From positions 186,001 through 250,000 of the forward strand of contig NZ_JAGHRO010000006.1 in the NCBI RefSeq assembly GCF_017743735.1: a DNA stretch of 64,000 nt, given 5' to 3'. The position numbers were made by a program, and so were the translations under genes. Position 1 is the stretch's first letter. Every line of letters starts with the position of its first letter. Positions 35,866-44,930 of the stretch are shown here, in pieces. This DNA comes from Shimia sp. R9_2. GTDB taxonomy: Bacteria; Pseudomonadota; Alphaproteobacteria; Rhodobacterales; Rhodobacteraceae. The notes below the pieces were generated by a model that searched no databases, was not told where the DNA came from, and saw only the letters and a list, made by a program, of their open reading frames with translations.

Positions 35866-38800
35866 TTGCCAATTTTTGAACCAAAAAAAGATGAGTTAGC
35901 GCAGCTAGACGACAGCCAGCTGGAGGAACTCGTTGCTAGACTGTGCGAAGCGGAGCTATCAGCGCGCGGTGGCTTCTTGCGTGATGTGAGATGGTCAGGA
36001 TCGTTGAAAGCGCCCGATGGAGGGGTGGATGTCAGGGTTACGGTAACTCGAGAGGGCTTCTACGGAGATTTTATCCCAAGAGCCGACAACGTGTTTCAGG
36101 CCAAGGCCAAAAGCATGGCGCGTGCCGAGATACTTGACGAAATGCTCTCGGAAGGGACGCCGAAACCCATCATTCATGAACTCGTTGAAAACAGTGGCTC
36201 TTACATCATTGCTTCGACTGAGGACTGCTCTCCGCCGATGTATCAGCGTCGTATCGATGCCATGAACGAGGCCTTAGCTAGTCTTGATAATCCCGATGCG
36301 ATCCATGTGGACTACTACGATTGTTCTCGCCTCCACCTATGGCTACGCCAGCACCCTACAGTTCAGATTTGGGTTCGTGAGGTTGTCGGCAGACCTCTTG
36401 CTGGCTGGCGTCCGTTTGGGAGATGGAGCACCACTCCGGTGGACGCCAACGACGACCTAATATTGGACGATGGCGTTAGAGTGGTCGTTCCCTCAAGCTC
36501 CCAACAGCCATTACAGCTTGGCGAGGCCATAGCCAGTGTTCGGAGGCTAATAGACGCTTCACGAAAATCAATCAGGATCACCGGCCTTTCAGGTGTTGGT
36601 AAGTCTCGCTTCGTGCAGGCGCTTTTTGAGGACGGGGTTGGCGACACTCCTTTGGACCGTACCTCAGTGATCTACGCGGATATCGGTGACGAACCGGAAC
36701 CATCTGCTCGCGCCCTAGTCGACGCAATGATAGCGCAGGGAGTTTCCGCCACTGTCGTCTTAGACAATTGCGCCTCTGATCTACACAATTCCCTAGCGTC
36801 GAGGCTCTCCAAGCAAGAGAATTCCCTCCGGCTGATTACTGTCGAGTATGACATCCGTGAGGATAAGCCGCAGACTACAGAAGTGGTACAACTGGAGGCC
36901 TACGGGCCGCAAATTGCGGAGAAGTTGCTCCTTAGAAGGTACCCCGAACTGGGCAATGTGAACGCAGCAAAGATTGCAGAATTTTCAGAGGGAAACGCTC
37001 GGCTCGCAATCGCGATCGCTGATGCCGCACCAATTGATGAGACGCTTGGTCGGTTGTCGGATGAAGAACTCTTCAATCGTCTATTTTATCAAAGACACGA
37101 CCTCGACTCTGGTCTCAAAGAGCAAGCCGAGGCTCTGTCGTTGGTATACTCTTTCTCAATAGAAAGTGACGAAGAAGGCGTAGATGAGCTAGCGCTTCTG
37201 GGCGCGTTGTGTGAGCAGACAAGGCTCCGAATGCATCGCGCAGCCCAAACTCTCGTTGATCGGCAAGTTGCGCAGAAGAGGTCGCGCTGGCGAGCCGTTC
37301 TGCCACATGCGGTTGCCAACCGGTTAGCTTCCGAGGCCCTGAGCAATATTCCACTTGATCAACTCACAGACACCTTCGAGCGAAAGGCAAGCGCGCGCCT
37401 TTTGAAGTCCTTTGGCCGCCGCCTCGGCTTCCTGCACGAGCACCCTATTGCGGTCGAAATCGTAGACGGATGGGTATCCGAGGGAGGCCTCCTGTCAGAC
37501 TTGTCAGCTTTGAACGAGCACGGTCGAGAACTCCTGATGCACATTGCACCCGTTTCTCCGGCTCGCGTACTCGAGTTGGTAGAGGCTTCATTTGCAAACC
37601 CTGAAACCTTGGCATCCTTTGAGCCACGAGACTCATTTAGGTCGGTCGCGCTTAGCATATTGGTGGGACTTGCATATTACCCTGAGTTCTTTGAACGCGC
37701 TGTTGCTGCATTACTTGTAGTGGCGGACCATGAAGACCCGGACAACAACTATGATAGCGTAAGAGGCAAGCTAAAGGGTTTGTTCCAAGCGTACCTATCT
37801 GGAACTCATGCAACTACTGCCCAAAGGGCTGAAATCGTTCGAGCTGCGCTGCACTCCGGCAACGAGACGCGAGTTCAGATTGGCGCCGAACTCTTAGACT
37901 CGGCGCTTGAGGCCAGCCGTTGGTCAAGCACTAACTCGTTCGAGTTTGGGGCTCGACCACGAGACTATGGGCACAACCCAAGCTTCGAGGAGCGGCTTGA
38001 ATGGTTTAGGACTTTCATCGGCATCGCCTGTGACGCCTCCCAATCCGACTCTGAGACAATTTCTAAATCGTGCAGAAGGCTCCTCGCCGCGAACTTTCGT
38101 GGGCTTTGGCGCTACCCCGACCTTCGCGCTGAAATCATCGACGTTTCTAAAGCCATTAATGACAAGCTGCCTTGGGTGGAAGGTTGGCAGGCCGTGCGAT
38201 CCGTGTTGTATTTTGACTTTCGGCGGGTCGCAGAAGAGAAACGAGATGAAGACGGAGCGGCGCTCTTTGCCTCGTTGGGAGAGAAGCTCGCTCCACAAGA
38301 CTTGCTTTCTGAAATCGAAGCTCTTGTCATTGATCCGGGCAACGATATGTGGTCGCTGGACGGGGACTTCGATCCTGAGGAGCCTTCAAAATTTGAAGCA
38401 TCTCGCAAGCGATTGAGTGAAAAGGCGCGGATCTTGGGTTGCCGCTGTCGCCAGTCTGAAGGGATGCTTGAGGAGCAAGCCCATCACTTGTTCAACCCGG
38501 GTTGGTCTCCCTATTTATTACCATTTGGAGAAGGCCTGATACGGTGCTCTTCGGATTGTCGATCTACATGGGAAACACTCGTCGGCGGCCTCAAGTCGCT
38601 CGATACAAAGCACTTTAACTATGGTGTTCTTTGTGGTGCGTTGAATGAGATTTCGAGCACAGATGAAGCCTTAACCGCTATGCTGCTAGATGAAGCAGCC
38701 TCTGACGAGTTGCTCCGTCCAATCATCGTGATGCTCCATCCGCAAGGGAGCTTCTCTGATCAAGACTTCGAACGCTGCTTGGCAGCGCTCCGTGGCACGG

Positions 38801-39711
38801 ACAATCCCCAAGGGTTTGAGGATCTGCTTTGGCGGGAGGAGTATCAAGACTCAGGGTCGGCGAGAGCGGAGCAGCTCGCAAGAGTACTTGTGACGAAGGA
38901 AGGTGGCGAGCGAGCCCTTTTGGAAGGGCTCTCTATGAGACTTCATGACAAAGAGGACACTGAGGAGTTGCTCGGAACAGGCTTGCGCAGCGTAGCTCTT
39001 CGGGCGGTCGCAAAGCACTTGCTTGAACATGACGACGATCCGGGCGGGAGTGGTGACTATCGACTGACCAAAGTCCTGGGGCACTGCCTCAGATACGATT
39101 GTGAAGATGCTGCGATTGGAGAGCTGCTTGACAGTCTGTTCGACCCGGAAGACGGGGCCGCAATGCGCTACTATCAGTTCGACTCTGCCGTCGCCACTAT
39201 AGTCAAGTTCTTGTACGACCCGTTCCTGACACGTGCTCTTCTCCAGGGTGAGATCAAGGATTACAAGCGTTTTCGTGCCTTTGAAGGAAGCTCACACTTC
39301 GAGAACCCACTTTCGCAAATTGAACCAACTGAACTTACTGCTTGGTGCGCAAACGCGGGCGAAGCCTCTGCTTGGAGTTTGGTTGCCCGAGCCATTTCGC
39401 CATTTGGAAGTAGTGGTGATCGGGGAATTGATGACCTAACGGAACAAGGCTTGGCGCTGATTACGGCCTCGCCGAACCCGGTCGAAGTGCTCTCGGTGTT
39501 TGTTGAACACATAGCTCCAATGAGCTGGTCTGGCAGTCGCGCAAACATCGTTGGCCAGCGGATAACGGCGCTTGAAGCAATCTCCGAAGCGGCAATTCCA
39601 GGAGTGGCGGAATACCTTGCAGAGGTGGTGCCAAAGCTAAGAAAGGTGGAACAGGAAGAGCGCGACCGCGAGGCAAAAAGAGACAGAGATGACGAGCAAA
39701 GGTTCGAGTGA
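35866..39711 (+). CDS. Nuclease-STAND NTPase, candidate anti-phage protein (Avs-like layout)
   Basis: A 1281-aa cytosolic protein. The N-terminal ~170 residues look like a PD-(D/E)xK/Mrr-type nuclease: acidic helix around E22, D51-G-G-V-D55, then Q78-A-K80. A P-loop NTPase follows with Walker A GLSGVGKSR at 240-248 and a Walker B-like VVLDN at 297-301. The remaining ~900 residues are helical and probably a sensor of repeats. This nuclease-STAND-sensor order is that of AVAST-type defence proteins; membership is inference. It starts at TTG (an in-frame stop lies at 35839). Monocistronic left cargo of the transposon. Confidence 0.75.
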   Translation: MPIFEPKKDELAQLDDSQLEELVARLCEAELSARGGFLRDVRWSGSLKAPDGGVDVRVTVTREGFYGDFIPRADNVFQAKAKSMARAEILDEMLSEGTPKPIIHELVENSGSYIIASTEDCSPPMYQRRIDAMNEALASLDNPDAIHVDYYDCSRLHLWLRQHPTVQIWVREVVGRPLAGWRPFGRWSTTPVDANDDLILDDGVRVVVPSSSQQPLQLGEAIASVRRLIDASRKSIRITGLSGVGKSRFVQALFEDGVGDTPLDRTSVIYADIGDEPEPSARALVDAMIAQGVSATVVLDNCASDLHNSLASRLSKQENSLRLITVEYDIREDKPQTTEVVQLEAYGPQIAEKLLLRRYPELGNVNAAKIAEFSEGNARLAIAIADAAPIDETLGRLSDEELFNRLFYQRHDLDSGLKEQAEALSLVYSFSIESDEEGVDELALLGALCEQTRLRMHRAAQTLVDRQVAQKRSRWRAVLPHAVANRLASEALSNIPLDQLTDTFERKASARLLKSFGRRLGFLHEHPIAVEIVDGWVSEGGLLSDLSALNEHGRELLMHIAPVSPARVLELVEASFANPETLASFEPRDSFRSVALSILVGLAYYPEFFERAVAALLVVADHEDPDNNYDSVRGKLKGLFQAYLSGTHATTAQRAEIVRAALHSGNETRVQIGAELLDSALEASRWSSTNSFEFGARPRDYGHNPSFEERLEWFRTFIGIACDASQSDSETISKSCRRLLAANFRGLWRYPDLRAEIIDVSKAINDKLPWVEGWQAVRSVLYFDFRRVAEEKRDEDGAALFASLGEKLAPQDLLSEIEALVIDPGNDMWSLDGDFDPEEPSKFEASRKRLSEKARILGCRCRQSEGMLEEQAHHLFNPGWSPYLLPFGEGLIRCSSDCRSTWETLVGGLKSLDTKHFNYGVLCGALNEISSTDEALTAMLLDEAASDELLRPIIVMLHPQGSFSDQDFERCLAALRGTDNPQGFEDLLWREEYQDSGSARAEQLARVLVTKEGGERALLEGLSMRLHDKEDTEELLGTGLRSVALRAVAKHLLEHDDDPGGSGDYRLTKVLGHCLRYDCEDAAIGELLDSLFDPEDGAAMRYYQFDSAVATIVKFLYDPFLTRALLQGEIKDYKRFRAFEGSSHFENPLSQIEPTELTAWCANAGEASAWSLVARAISPFGSSGDRGIDDLTEQGLALITASPNPVEVLSVFVEHIAPMSWSGSRANIVGQRITALEAISEAAIPGVAEYLAEVVPKLRKVEQEERDREAKRDRDDEQRFE

Positions 39712-39952
39712 TGTTGAGAGGCCCAGGCTTTCTCGATGCCTCCAATAGCGACAGGGCGGAAACCTGTGTGTTGCAGGTGCTCAACCTGCCGTATTCAGCG
39801 CTTGTTCGCCCCGCGTCCCCGACTTCAAAGTGCTAGCGGATGTTGGCCTCGCAGCGAATGGCGGCTCTGACGGGCCGCACCGTAGCATCTTGACCCATTG
39901 GCCAACGGCAGGTTTGGGCCGCTGGCAAAGCCACCATCGGTCTAGACTCAGA

Positions 39953-41542
39953 CTATCGCATCCACCAGAAGGTCAAAGCCGCTAGTCCAGTAAGCACTAA
40001 GAAGATAAGCCGTTTCCATCGTCGGCGCCGAGCTTCATTGCGGGCTGAAATAACTTCTGCACGCAATGCTTCAGTTTTGGCCCTAGCCGTAGAGACCATT
40101 TCCGTTGATGGGCCAAGTTCAATGTTCCTTCGCTGTAAGAATTCCAACGCCGATGCCTTACCAGCTGCCAACAAAAAGTCTTTCTCAGTTTTAGACAACT
40201 TGAAGTCGACCGTTCCAATCGGGTTGGTATCAATAATGACCACGTCTCTGGTATGGTTGTCTACCAGCTCTCTTTCCTCGCCGTCGACGACTATGTCCAG
40301 CAGGCTAGAAACCACATTCATCTGGTTACTGTTGTCCGGTCTGCCCAAATAGATTGCGATGAACGGCGCATCTTTGAAGCTGTCGAGAAAGCGTTTCAGT
40401 GGAAAATTGTTGCGTAAGCCACCGTCAAAAACCAATCTTCCATCAACCTTCACCGGTTGAAAGAAGAACGGGATCGACATGCTGCAACGTACCGCAAAAG
40501 AAGCAACCGTTTCACGTCTCGGGCCACAAGAGTCGTATGTCAAAGCTCCTTGACCAGCTCTCGCTGCATAAATTATCGCCCCGTCAAGATGTTCCATCCT
40601 AACCTCTGATTGCAGTCCAAGCTTCGAGGTTAAAAGCTCTGCAATCCAATGCCTGAAGTGTTCTCCAGGGTAGAGTCCCTTTCTAAAAACCAGATTGAAT
40701 GGGAGGGCCCACCAGCGAGCGTCAAGGAAGTCTTTGAAGTCCTTCTGCTCCAGTATCTTCTGAAGCTCAGCTGGTTTGAAATTGGCGGCAAGCAAAGCGG
40801 CTGCTATCGAGCCCGCTGAAGTTCCCACGTGCCGGTTGAAAGAAAAATACTTTCCCAGTTCCACCAATGCGCTTGCAAAGGCGAGGCCTTTTATTCCGCC
40901 TCCCTTTAACACCAAAGAATATGGGTAGTCGCCACTTACAAAAAGCCTCATTGCTTCCAGCGATAATCGTTCGCGATCCGTCAATCGATGAACACTGCTC
41001 CCTTCCGGCGGATTGTCCATTGCAGAACGGCAAACATCACAAATATTGCCACTATTCATCGACAGAGCGATTTGGCGCTTATCCATTTTTTTGTTGAAGT
41101 AGCAGTCAGCTCGTTCGTCATCGTCGTGAACCTTGACAAGCCAATTCACAAAAGACATTGCGTACCGCACCATGTAGTATCGACAGTAACGCTCGTCTTC
41201 TTTGACATACTGCGATGAGTCCGAGTTCGTTACTATTGCCAATCCATCTTTGCCTCTGTGCGACCCAAAGAGGTTGCTAAGGCGTTCAGAGGCCAAAGGT
41301 CTCGACACGAACGCAATTATGAATTGCCTAGGGGCACCATACTTTCTCTGCTCGGACAGGAATTCCCAGACTTCCTCAGTAAAGTACTCATCTCGACGAA
41401 AGCTCAGCCCGGCTTCTCGTTGAGATACTTGGGTGACCTCAAATCGAAATTGGTCTTGAACGCCATTTAAGCCAGCGGCTGCTCTTTCCAATAGTGCATA
41501 CTGGTCTGTCCCAAGGCATGTAACTTCTATATTGTACGGCAT
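39953..41542 (-). CDS. Patatin-like phospholipase with C-terminal membrane anchor
   Basis: A 529-aa protein. Residues 208-400 form a patatin domain: oxyanion loop GGGIKG 214-219, nucleophile S242 in GTSAG, and D373 in FDGG, so the catalytic dyad is intact and lipid hydrolysis is expected. Residues 1-200 form another domain with a possible metal site (C147, C168, C171 in NICDVC). The last 22 residues make one membrane helix (LIFLVLTGLAALTFWWM). Its ATG directly follows the stop of the small upstream gene, so they are coupled. Patatins often damage membranes in abortive defence; that role is inferred. No cyclic-nucleotide synthase is nearby. Confidence 0.82.
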   Translation of the reverse strand: MPYNIEVTCLGTDQYALLERAAAGLNGVQDQFRFEVTQVSQREAGLSFRRDEYFTEEVWEFLSEQRKYGAPRQFIIAFVSRPLASERLSNLFGSHRGKDGLAIVTNSDSSQYVKEDERYCRYYMVRYAMSFVNWLVKVHDDDERADCYFNKKMDKRQIALSMNSGNICDVCRSAMDNPPEGSSVHRLTDRERLSLEAMRLFVSGDYPYSLVLKGGGIKGLAFASALVELGKYFSFNRHVGTSAGSIAAALLAANFKPAELQKILEQKDFKDFLDARWWALPFNLVFRKGLYPGEHFRHWIAELLTSKLGLQSEVRMEHLDGAIIYAARAGQGALTYDSCGPRRETVASFAVRCSMSIPFFFQPVKVDGRLVFDGGLRNNFPLKRFLDSFKDAPFIAIYLGRPDNSNQMNVVSSLLDIVVDGEERELVDNHTRDVVIIDTNPIGTVDFKLSKTEKDFLLAAGKASALEFLQRRNIELGPSTEMVSTARAKTEALRAEVISARNEARRRRWKRLIFLVLTGLAALTFWWMR

Positions 41543-41920
41543 CTATCTGGCTATCGCTAAAACGATTAGTTCGGGATCTTCGTCACCAAGCTCTTCTTCT
41601 TCATCGACGTCCTCAAGCCGAACTCCGTACTTGTAATGGCCTGGTTTGTCGGCCGTAATAGTAGTAGAAACACCGACATGTTGCCCGTCAGGACTGGATA
41701 ATGTCTCGTTGGCAAACTCAAGTCGTCCAATTATGTCAGCTGTGGCATCACGAGAAAACCTGAAGGGGTTACCCGTTTCGAAGTAAACAGTCCAACGCAG
41801 GTGCTTGGCTGAAACCGAGTCAGCCTTGAAGCGCCATTGAACTAAAGTTCCCGAGTGTACTTCCACTGGATCGGGTGAAATCCGCCAGTCATTGTCTTTG
41901 AACTCAACCCATATTTCCAA
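41543..41920 (-). CDS. Small beta-rich (cupredoxin-like fold) protein coupled to patatin
   Basis: A 125-aa acidic protein without a signal peptide. The pattern DPVEVHSGTLVQWRF and, near the end, KPGHYKYGVRLED resembles cupredoxin/immunoglobulin-type beta sandwiches, but the copper ligands (His, Cys, Met set) are absent. It abuts the patatin gene (TAGATG), which suggests a partner, inhibitor or sensor for it. I do not recognise a family; the fold call is weak and the partner role is inferred from coupling. Confidence 0.6.
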   Translation of the reverse strand: MEIWVEFKDNDWRISPDPVEVHSGTLVQWRFKADSVSAKHLRWTVYFETGNPFRFSRDATADIIGRLEFANETLSSPDGQHVGVSTTITADKPGHYKYGVRLEDVDEEEELGDEDPELIVLAIAR

Positions 41921-42191
41921 GGTCTCTTACCATAGCTAACTAAACAATGGTTTTGATCGTATGCATTGGGTGCTTCAAGGCAAGAGACAACTCGCATCGG
42001 CTGTGATTTGACCAAGCAGCGCATTCTCGCGATTGCAGCGAACGTCGGCAATGTAGGCTGCAATCGCCGCATTCAAATGCCTTGTCAAAGGTCGGCTATG
42101 GGCCGTACACGCAGCAGCAAGAACTTGCCAATCACCTAACTTCTTTTCTCCCTTAGCAACCGAGGCGTTGCACACGTGTGAAGACAACCGT

Positions 42192-42860
42192 TCACGCCGA
42201 AAAACAACCAAATGTATAACCCAATTTCACAAGCTGGTAGGCACCGCTAAACGAGCTGCGTAGGTCAAAGTCGAAAAATTCTCGTTGGAGGCGTTCATAA
42301 TACATGTACTCGCCGGCAGCTTCACTAAAAACAAGGCTCCAGCCTATGCTTAGGCCTCTCCTAATTCCAACGTCTGTCAAATCATATCCAGATTGCAGGG
42401 CAATATTCTGAGCGGTGCTACACCAAGTCGCGTTTGAAATGGAATGACCATCAATGTAACCACCGACCACTCCAAATCCGAAATCCAAGGGTAGGGCAAG
42501 GATAGCGAGCAGCATTCCAGTCAGTTCACCAAACGAAATCCAAGGCAGCTCGTCCACCCACTCAAAACCAAAAGCTGAAAATGCGAATTTAGCTAAACTG
42601 TATACTGCCCAAAGGGGAAGCAACGTTATCAGTCGCATAATGGCTATCTCTTTGTGCTCATTAACGTACATGAAGAATATCCATTGCGCTAAGAAAGTAA
42701 GTGCTAGGATAACCAGTAAAACAAGCCAGTCGACGAATGAAAGTACAAGCCACGGTGCGCTCAGTAGCCAAGGCAACACATCGCCGAATGCTAAAAGAAC
42801 TGGGGCAATGAGCAACAAAGCGAAAACGACGACTAAGACACCCAAAACATTCTCGCCCAT
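42192..42860 (-). CDS. Multi-pass membrane protein, unknown
   Basis: A 222-aa protein with about four or five hydrophobic segments in the first 150 residues (VLVVVFALLLIAPVLLAFG, WLVLLVILALTFLAQWIFFMY and others) and a soluble C-terminal 75 residues. The ATG at 42860 is preferred to a TTG one codon earlier. It lies upstream of the small beta-rich and patatin genes in the same direction, after a 271-base gap, so it may belong to the same defence locus or be independent. No family recognised. Confidence 0.6.
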   Translation of the reverse strand: MGENVLGVLVVVFALLLIAPVLLAFGDVLPWLLSAPWLVLSFVDWLVLLVILALTFLAQWIFFMYVNEHKEIAIMRLITLLPLWAVYSLAKFAFSAFGFEWVDELPWISFGELTGMLLAILALPLDFGFGVVGGYIDGHSISNATWCSTAQNIALQSGYDLTDVGIRRGLSIGWSLVFSEAAGEYMYYERLQREFFDFDLRSSFSGAYQLVKLGYTFGCFSA

Positions 42861-43207
42861 CAAAAATCACCTCAACCAAAGCTTCTTTGAAATATAATAC
42901 ATCTACGCAATATCGCTGTACGCATAACCTCATGTGTCTGTACCAGAACATTACAAAACCATTTTCAGTCAAACCATTGGAAAGAGCCAAGTTTCGTCAG
43001 ACCGATTTCTTCTGAGAGCGACCAGTGAGTGGGCGATGTGGCAACTTCCGTTTGTCTAAACAAATGATGGGTAGTCACAATTCTTCAATGTCTCCTTCGG
43101 GGAAGCTGCACTGCGGCGTCGAAGCGGTCAACTAACGTCCGGATTGGGCCGGTTGGGGACACTCAGGTAGATGCTTCCTTCTGCACCCCTAAAGATTAGC
43201 CAGCTTA
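42861..43207. other. Gap without a supported gene
   Basis: Upstream region of the minus-strand membrane-protein gene. It must hold that gene's promoter. I see no hairpin, repeat or coding frame that I can defend here. Confidence 0.4.
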
Positions 43208-43591
43208 TCAAGGTGCATGAGCCTGAGTGCGCCAGCTCTTGGCTGAACGCCAATGTAAAACCTCAAGTTCTTCGGCGGATTTTGATCGCAAGAAATTTGT
43301 TTCGAAGACGACCGTAGCACGGCTGACAAACTGATCTTTGTGCACATTTGCTCTGGCTTCCGCAACAAATGGATGTTCGGAGACCAGGCAGTCTTGCACC
43401 CTCTTGGAAACGATGTAGCCCTGCAGATCCATATCGATCGTCTGAAATTGCAGCGTTTGGCCAGTTTGACTGGTGAATGCAAAATTGGCTGGGATGGCCA
43501 TGCCAAGCTCACAAAGTCTTCTTGCACCATGAGGTGTTGAACTGCCGTGCAAATCTAGATTTACAATTTCTAGCAGATCTTCTGGGGTCAC
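43208..43591 (-). CDS. Hypothetical protein
   Basis: A 127-aa frame starting at GTG, without a clear ribosome-binding site. The product is soluble, has no signal peptide or motif that I recognise, and lies 107 bases downstream of the triple helix-turn-helix gene in the same direction. It may be a cargo gene or the remnant of one. Confidence that it is translated is moderate at best. Confidence 0.4.
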   Translation of the reverse strand: MTPEDLLEIVNLDLHGSSTPHGARRLCELGMAIPANFAFTSQTGQTLQFQTIDMDLQGYIVSKRVQDCLVSEHPFVAEARANVHKDQFVSRATVVFETNFLRSKSAEELEVLHWRSAKSWRTQAHAP

Positions 43592-43697
43592 TGTTTGCGG
43601 GAAAGCGGAACTCCAAGTGTTTTCGGCGATCTGCGATACCTACAAGCTTCGTGACGAAAAGCAAACTTTTTGGATGCTTCGGAGGTCAATTCGAAAA

Positions 43698-44234
43698 TCA
43701 AGTAGCAATCGGCTTTCCCATGATAGCTCCCTCGGGAGGTATTTGCCTCCTATAGCGTGGTATTTTCGCCTGAATCAGGCCTGATTCCAGAAGTATGTTT
43801 CGTGCTGTATTTCTTGCGATGCCGAGCTTTCTGGCAACTCCGATGATCGTTTCGGTATCTCGCCAAATCTGGATTAGTTTCCTTGGAGTTACCCTTGGCC
43901 TGCGTACTCCGCGCTGCACTCTCAGTTTTTGCTCACGGAACAGACGTAGCAATGTCGACAATTTCAAACCGTTGTCTTGGGCCACCTGAAAGCATGTCGC
44001 CCCTTTCTTGTATTGCCTGTGAAGGTGCACAACATAGTTAAATCGAGCGAGTTCCAGTAGTCTGCGCCCAACGAGCGGAGAAATCCCGAGCCGCTTGGCG
44101 AAGGTCCGCAGACAATCTGATGCCTTTAATAAGGCGATTAAACACTCGCGCGCATAGACTTTGGCACCTGTGTTCGAAGCGATCACGGAGTAGAATTCTT
44201 CGGTCCCAATTTTTACTTTGCTGACTTTTCGCAC
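43698..44234 (-). CDS. DNA-binding protein with three helix-turn-helix-like units
   Basis: A 178-aa basic protein with three spaced helix-turn-helix-like segments: TFAKRLGISPLVGRRLLEL, FQVAQDNGLKLSTLLRLF and IGVARKLGIARNTARNILL. Such tandem units occur in DNA-binding parts of transposon targeting proteins and resolvase-type domains. It is divergent from the Ner-like gene and shares a 204-base control region with it, next to the transposition operon. It may be a regulator or a targeting accessory of the element; this is inference. It starts at GTG. Confidence 0.65.
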   Translation of the reverse strand: MRKVSKVKIGTEEFYSVIASNTGAKVYARECLIALLKASDCLRTFAKRLGISPLVGRRLLELARFNYVVHLHRQYKKGATCFQVAQDNGLKLSTLLRLFREQKLRVQRGVRRPRVTPRKLIQIWRDTETIIGVARKLGIARNTARNILLESGLIQAKIPRYRRQIPPEGAIMGKPIAT

Positions 44235-44279
44235 CTGAGTTCTCGGTTTGTAGGGGAATGTTTTCTGTCGCGATGTTGC

Positions 44280-44361
44280 TTTATTTCAATCGGTTAGCAC
44301 GAACGGTACAAGATTGGATTTCGTTTTTTCAGGGCATCAATATGTAAGTCATTGAAATAAA
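44280..44361. promoter_or_regulatory. Inverted repeat in divergent control region
   Basis: TTTATTTCAAT at 44280-44290 and its exact inverse ATTGAAATAAA at 44351-44361, 60 bases apart, lie between the divergent helix-turn-helix gene and the Ner-like gene. They could be paired operator half-sites that allow DNA looping. Confidence 0.5.
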
Positions 44362-44441
44362 ACAAAAATAATGACTCAAGATGTGGTGTGCTGTAGAACG
44401 GCATGTACTTATTGTTGGAGTTAGACTGAGGACTTAGCTTG

Positions 44442-44684
44442 GTGAGCGTATTGATCGTGGATTTGGCCAGACATGAACGTATCAAGTGCGATCTACGTTT
44501 GTTGGGCACGAGTTTGGCGCAGATAAGTAGAGAACTTGGGGTTTCCATCAGTTCCGTTTCAACTGTCTCGCAAGGCTATCGGCGATCGAAACGTATCCAG
44601 AAAGCCATTGCCGTGCAGCTCGGAACATCGCCTGAAGTTCTGTGGCCGGAAAGATATCAAACAGATGGAGGCAAGGCTAAATGA
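44442..44684 (+). CDS. Ner/Nlp-like helix-turn-helix regulator
   Basis: An 80-aa DNA-binding protein of the Ner type (Mu Ner/Nlp, SfsB). It reads HERIKCDLRLLGTSLAQISRELGVSISSVS with the helix-turn-helix in the middle, then a C-terminal region ending in PEVLWPERY, typical of the family. GAGGA precedes the start; GTG at 44442 and TTG at 44439 are both possible. It precedes the transposition operon and is followed by a terminator, so it probably represses transposition. Two palindromes upstream of tnsA are likely operators. Confidence 0.78.
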   Translation: MSVLIVDLARHERIKCDLRLLGTSLAQISRELGVSISSVSTVSQGYRRSKRIQKAIAVQLGTSPEVLWPERYQTDGGKAK

Positions 44685-44724
44685 CCTAATTTGTAAGATC
44701 ACACCTAGAAGGAATTAATGAAAG

Positions 44725-44761
44725 AGGCCTCGCAAGCCCTTACACCGCGAGACCCCTTTTT
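44725..44761 (+). terminator. Terminator after the Ner-like gene
   Basis: GGCCTCGC and GCGAGACC pair with one mismatch across a 13-base loop, followed by CCTTTTTCT. It separates the regulator gene from the tnsA operon. Confidence 0.75.
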
Positions 44762-44823
44762 CTGCGTCGATTAGATAACCGATGCTCCTTCTTCCCCTGA
44801 TAGCACCGCAAAGTCAACTCTTT

Positions 44824-44844
44824 CATCGGCTCGTATAGCCGATG
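44824..44844. promoter_or_regulatory. Palindromic operator candidate 1 upstream of tnsA
   Basis: CATCGGCTCGTATAGCCGATG: perfect 8-bp arms around CGTAT. It shares CGGCTYGTATAGC with the second site at 44895-44911. Confidence 0.65.
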
Positions 44845-44894
44845 AGGCGGTTGGGCTTTGCTCGATAAACACCGAAGAAAAGGGTGGTTGGCCT

Positions 44895-44911
44895 CCGGCT
44901 TGTATAGCTGG
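44895..44911. promoter_or_regulatory. Palindromic operator candidate 2 upstream of tnsA
   Basis: CCGGCTTGTATAGCTGG: the same core as site 1, with one mismatch between the arms. It lies 20 bases before the tnsA ATG, where a bound repressor would block transcription. Confidence 0.6.
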
Positions 44912-44930
44912 CGTGCCCGCCAATTTGAGC

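Noticed and set aside
39953-41920. CBASS anti-phage system
   Set aside because: The patatin effector fits, but no CD-NTase gene lies in the window.
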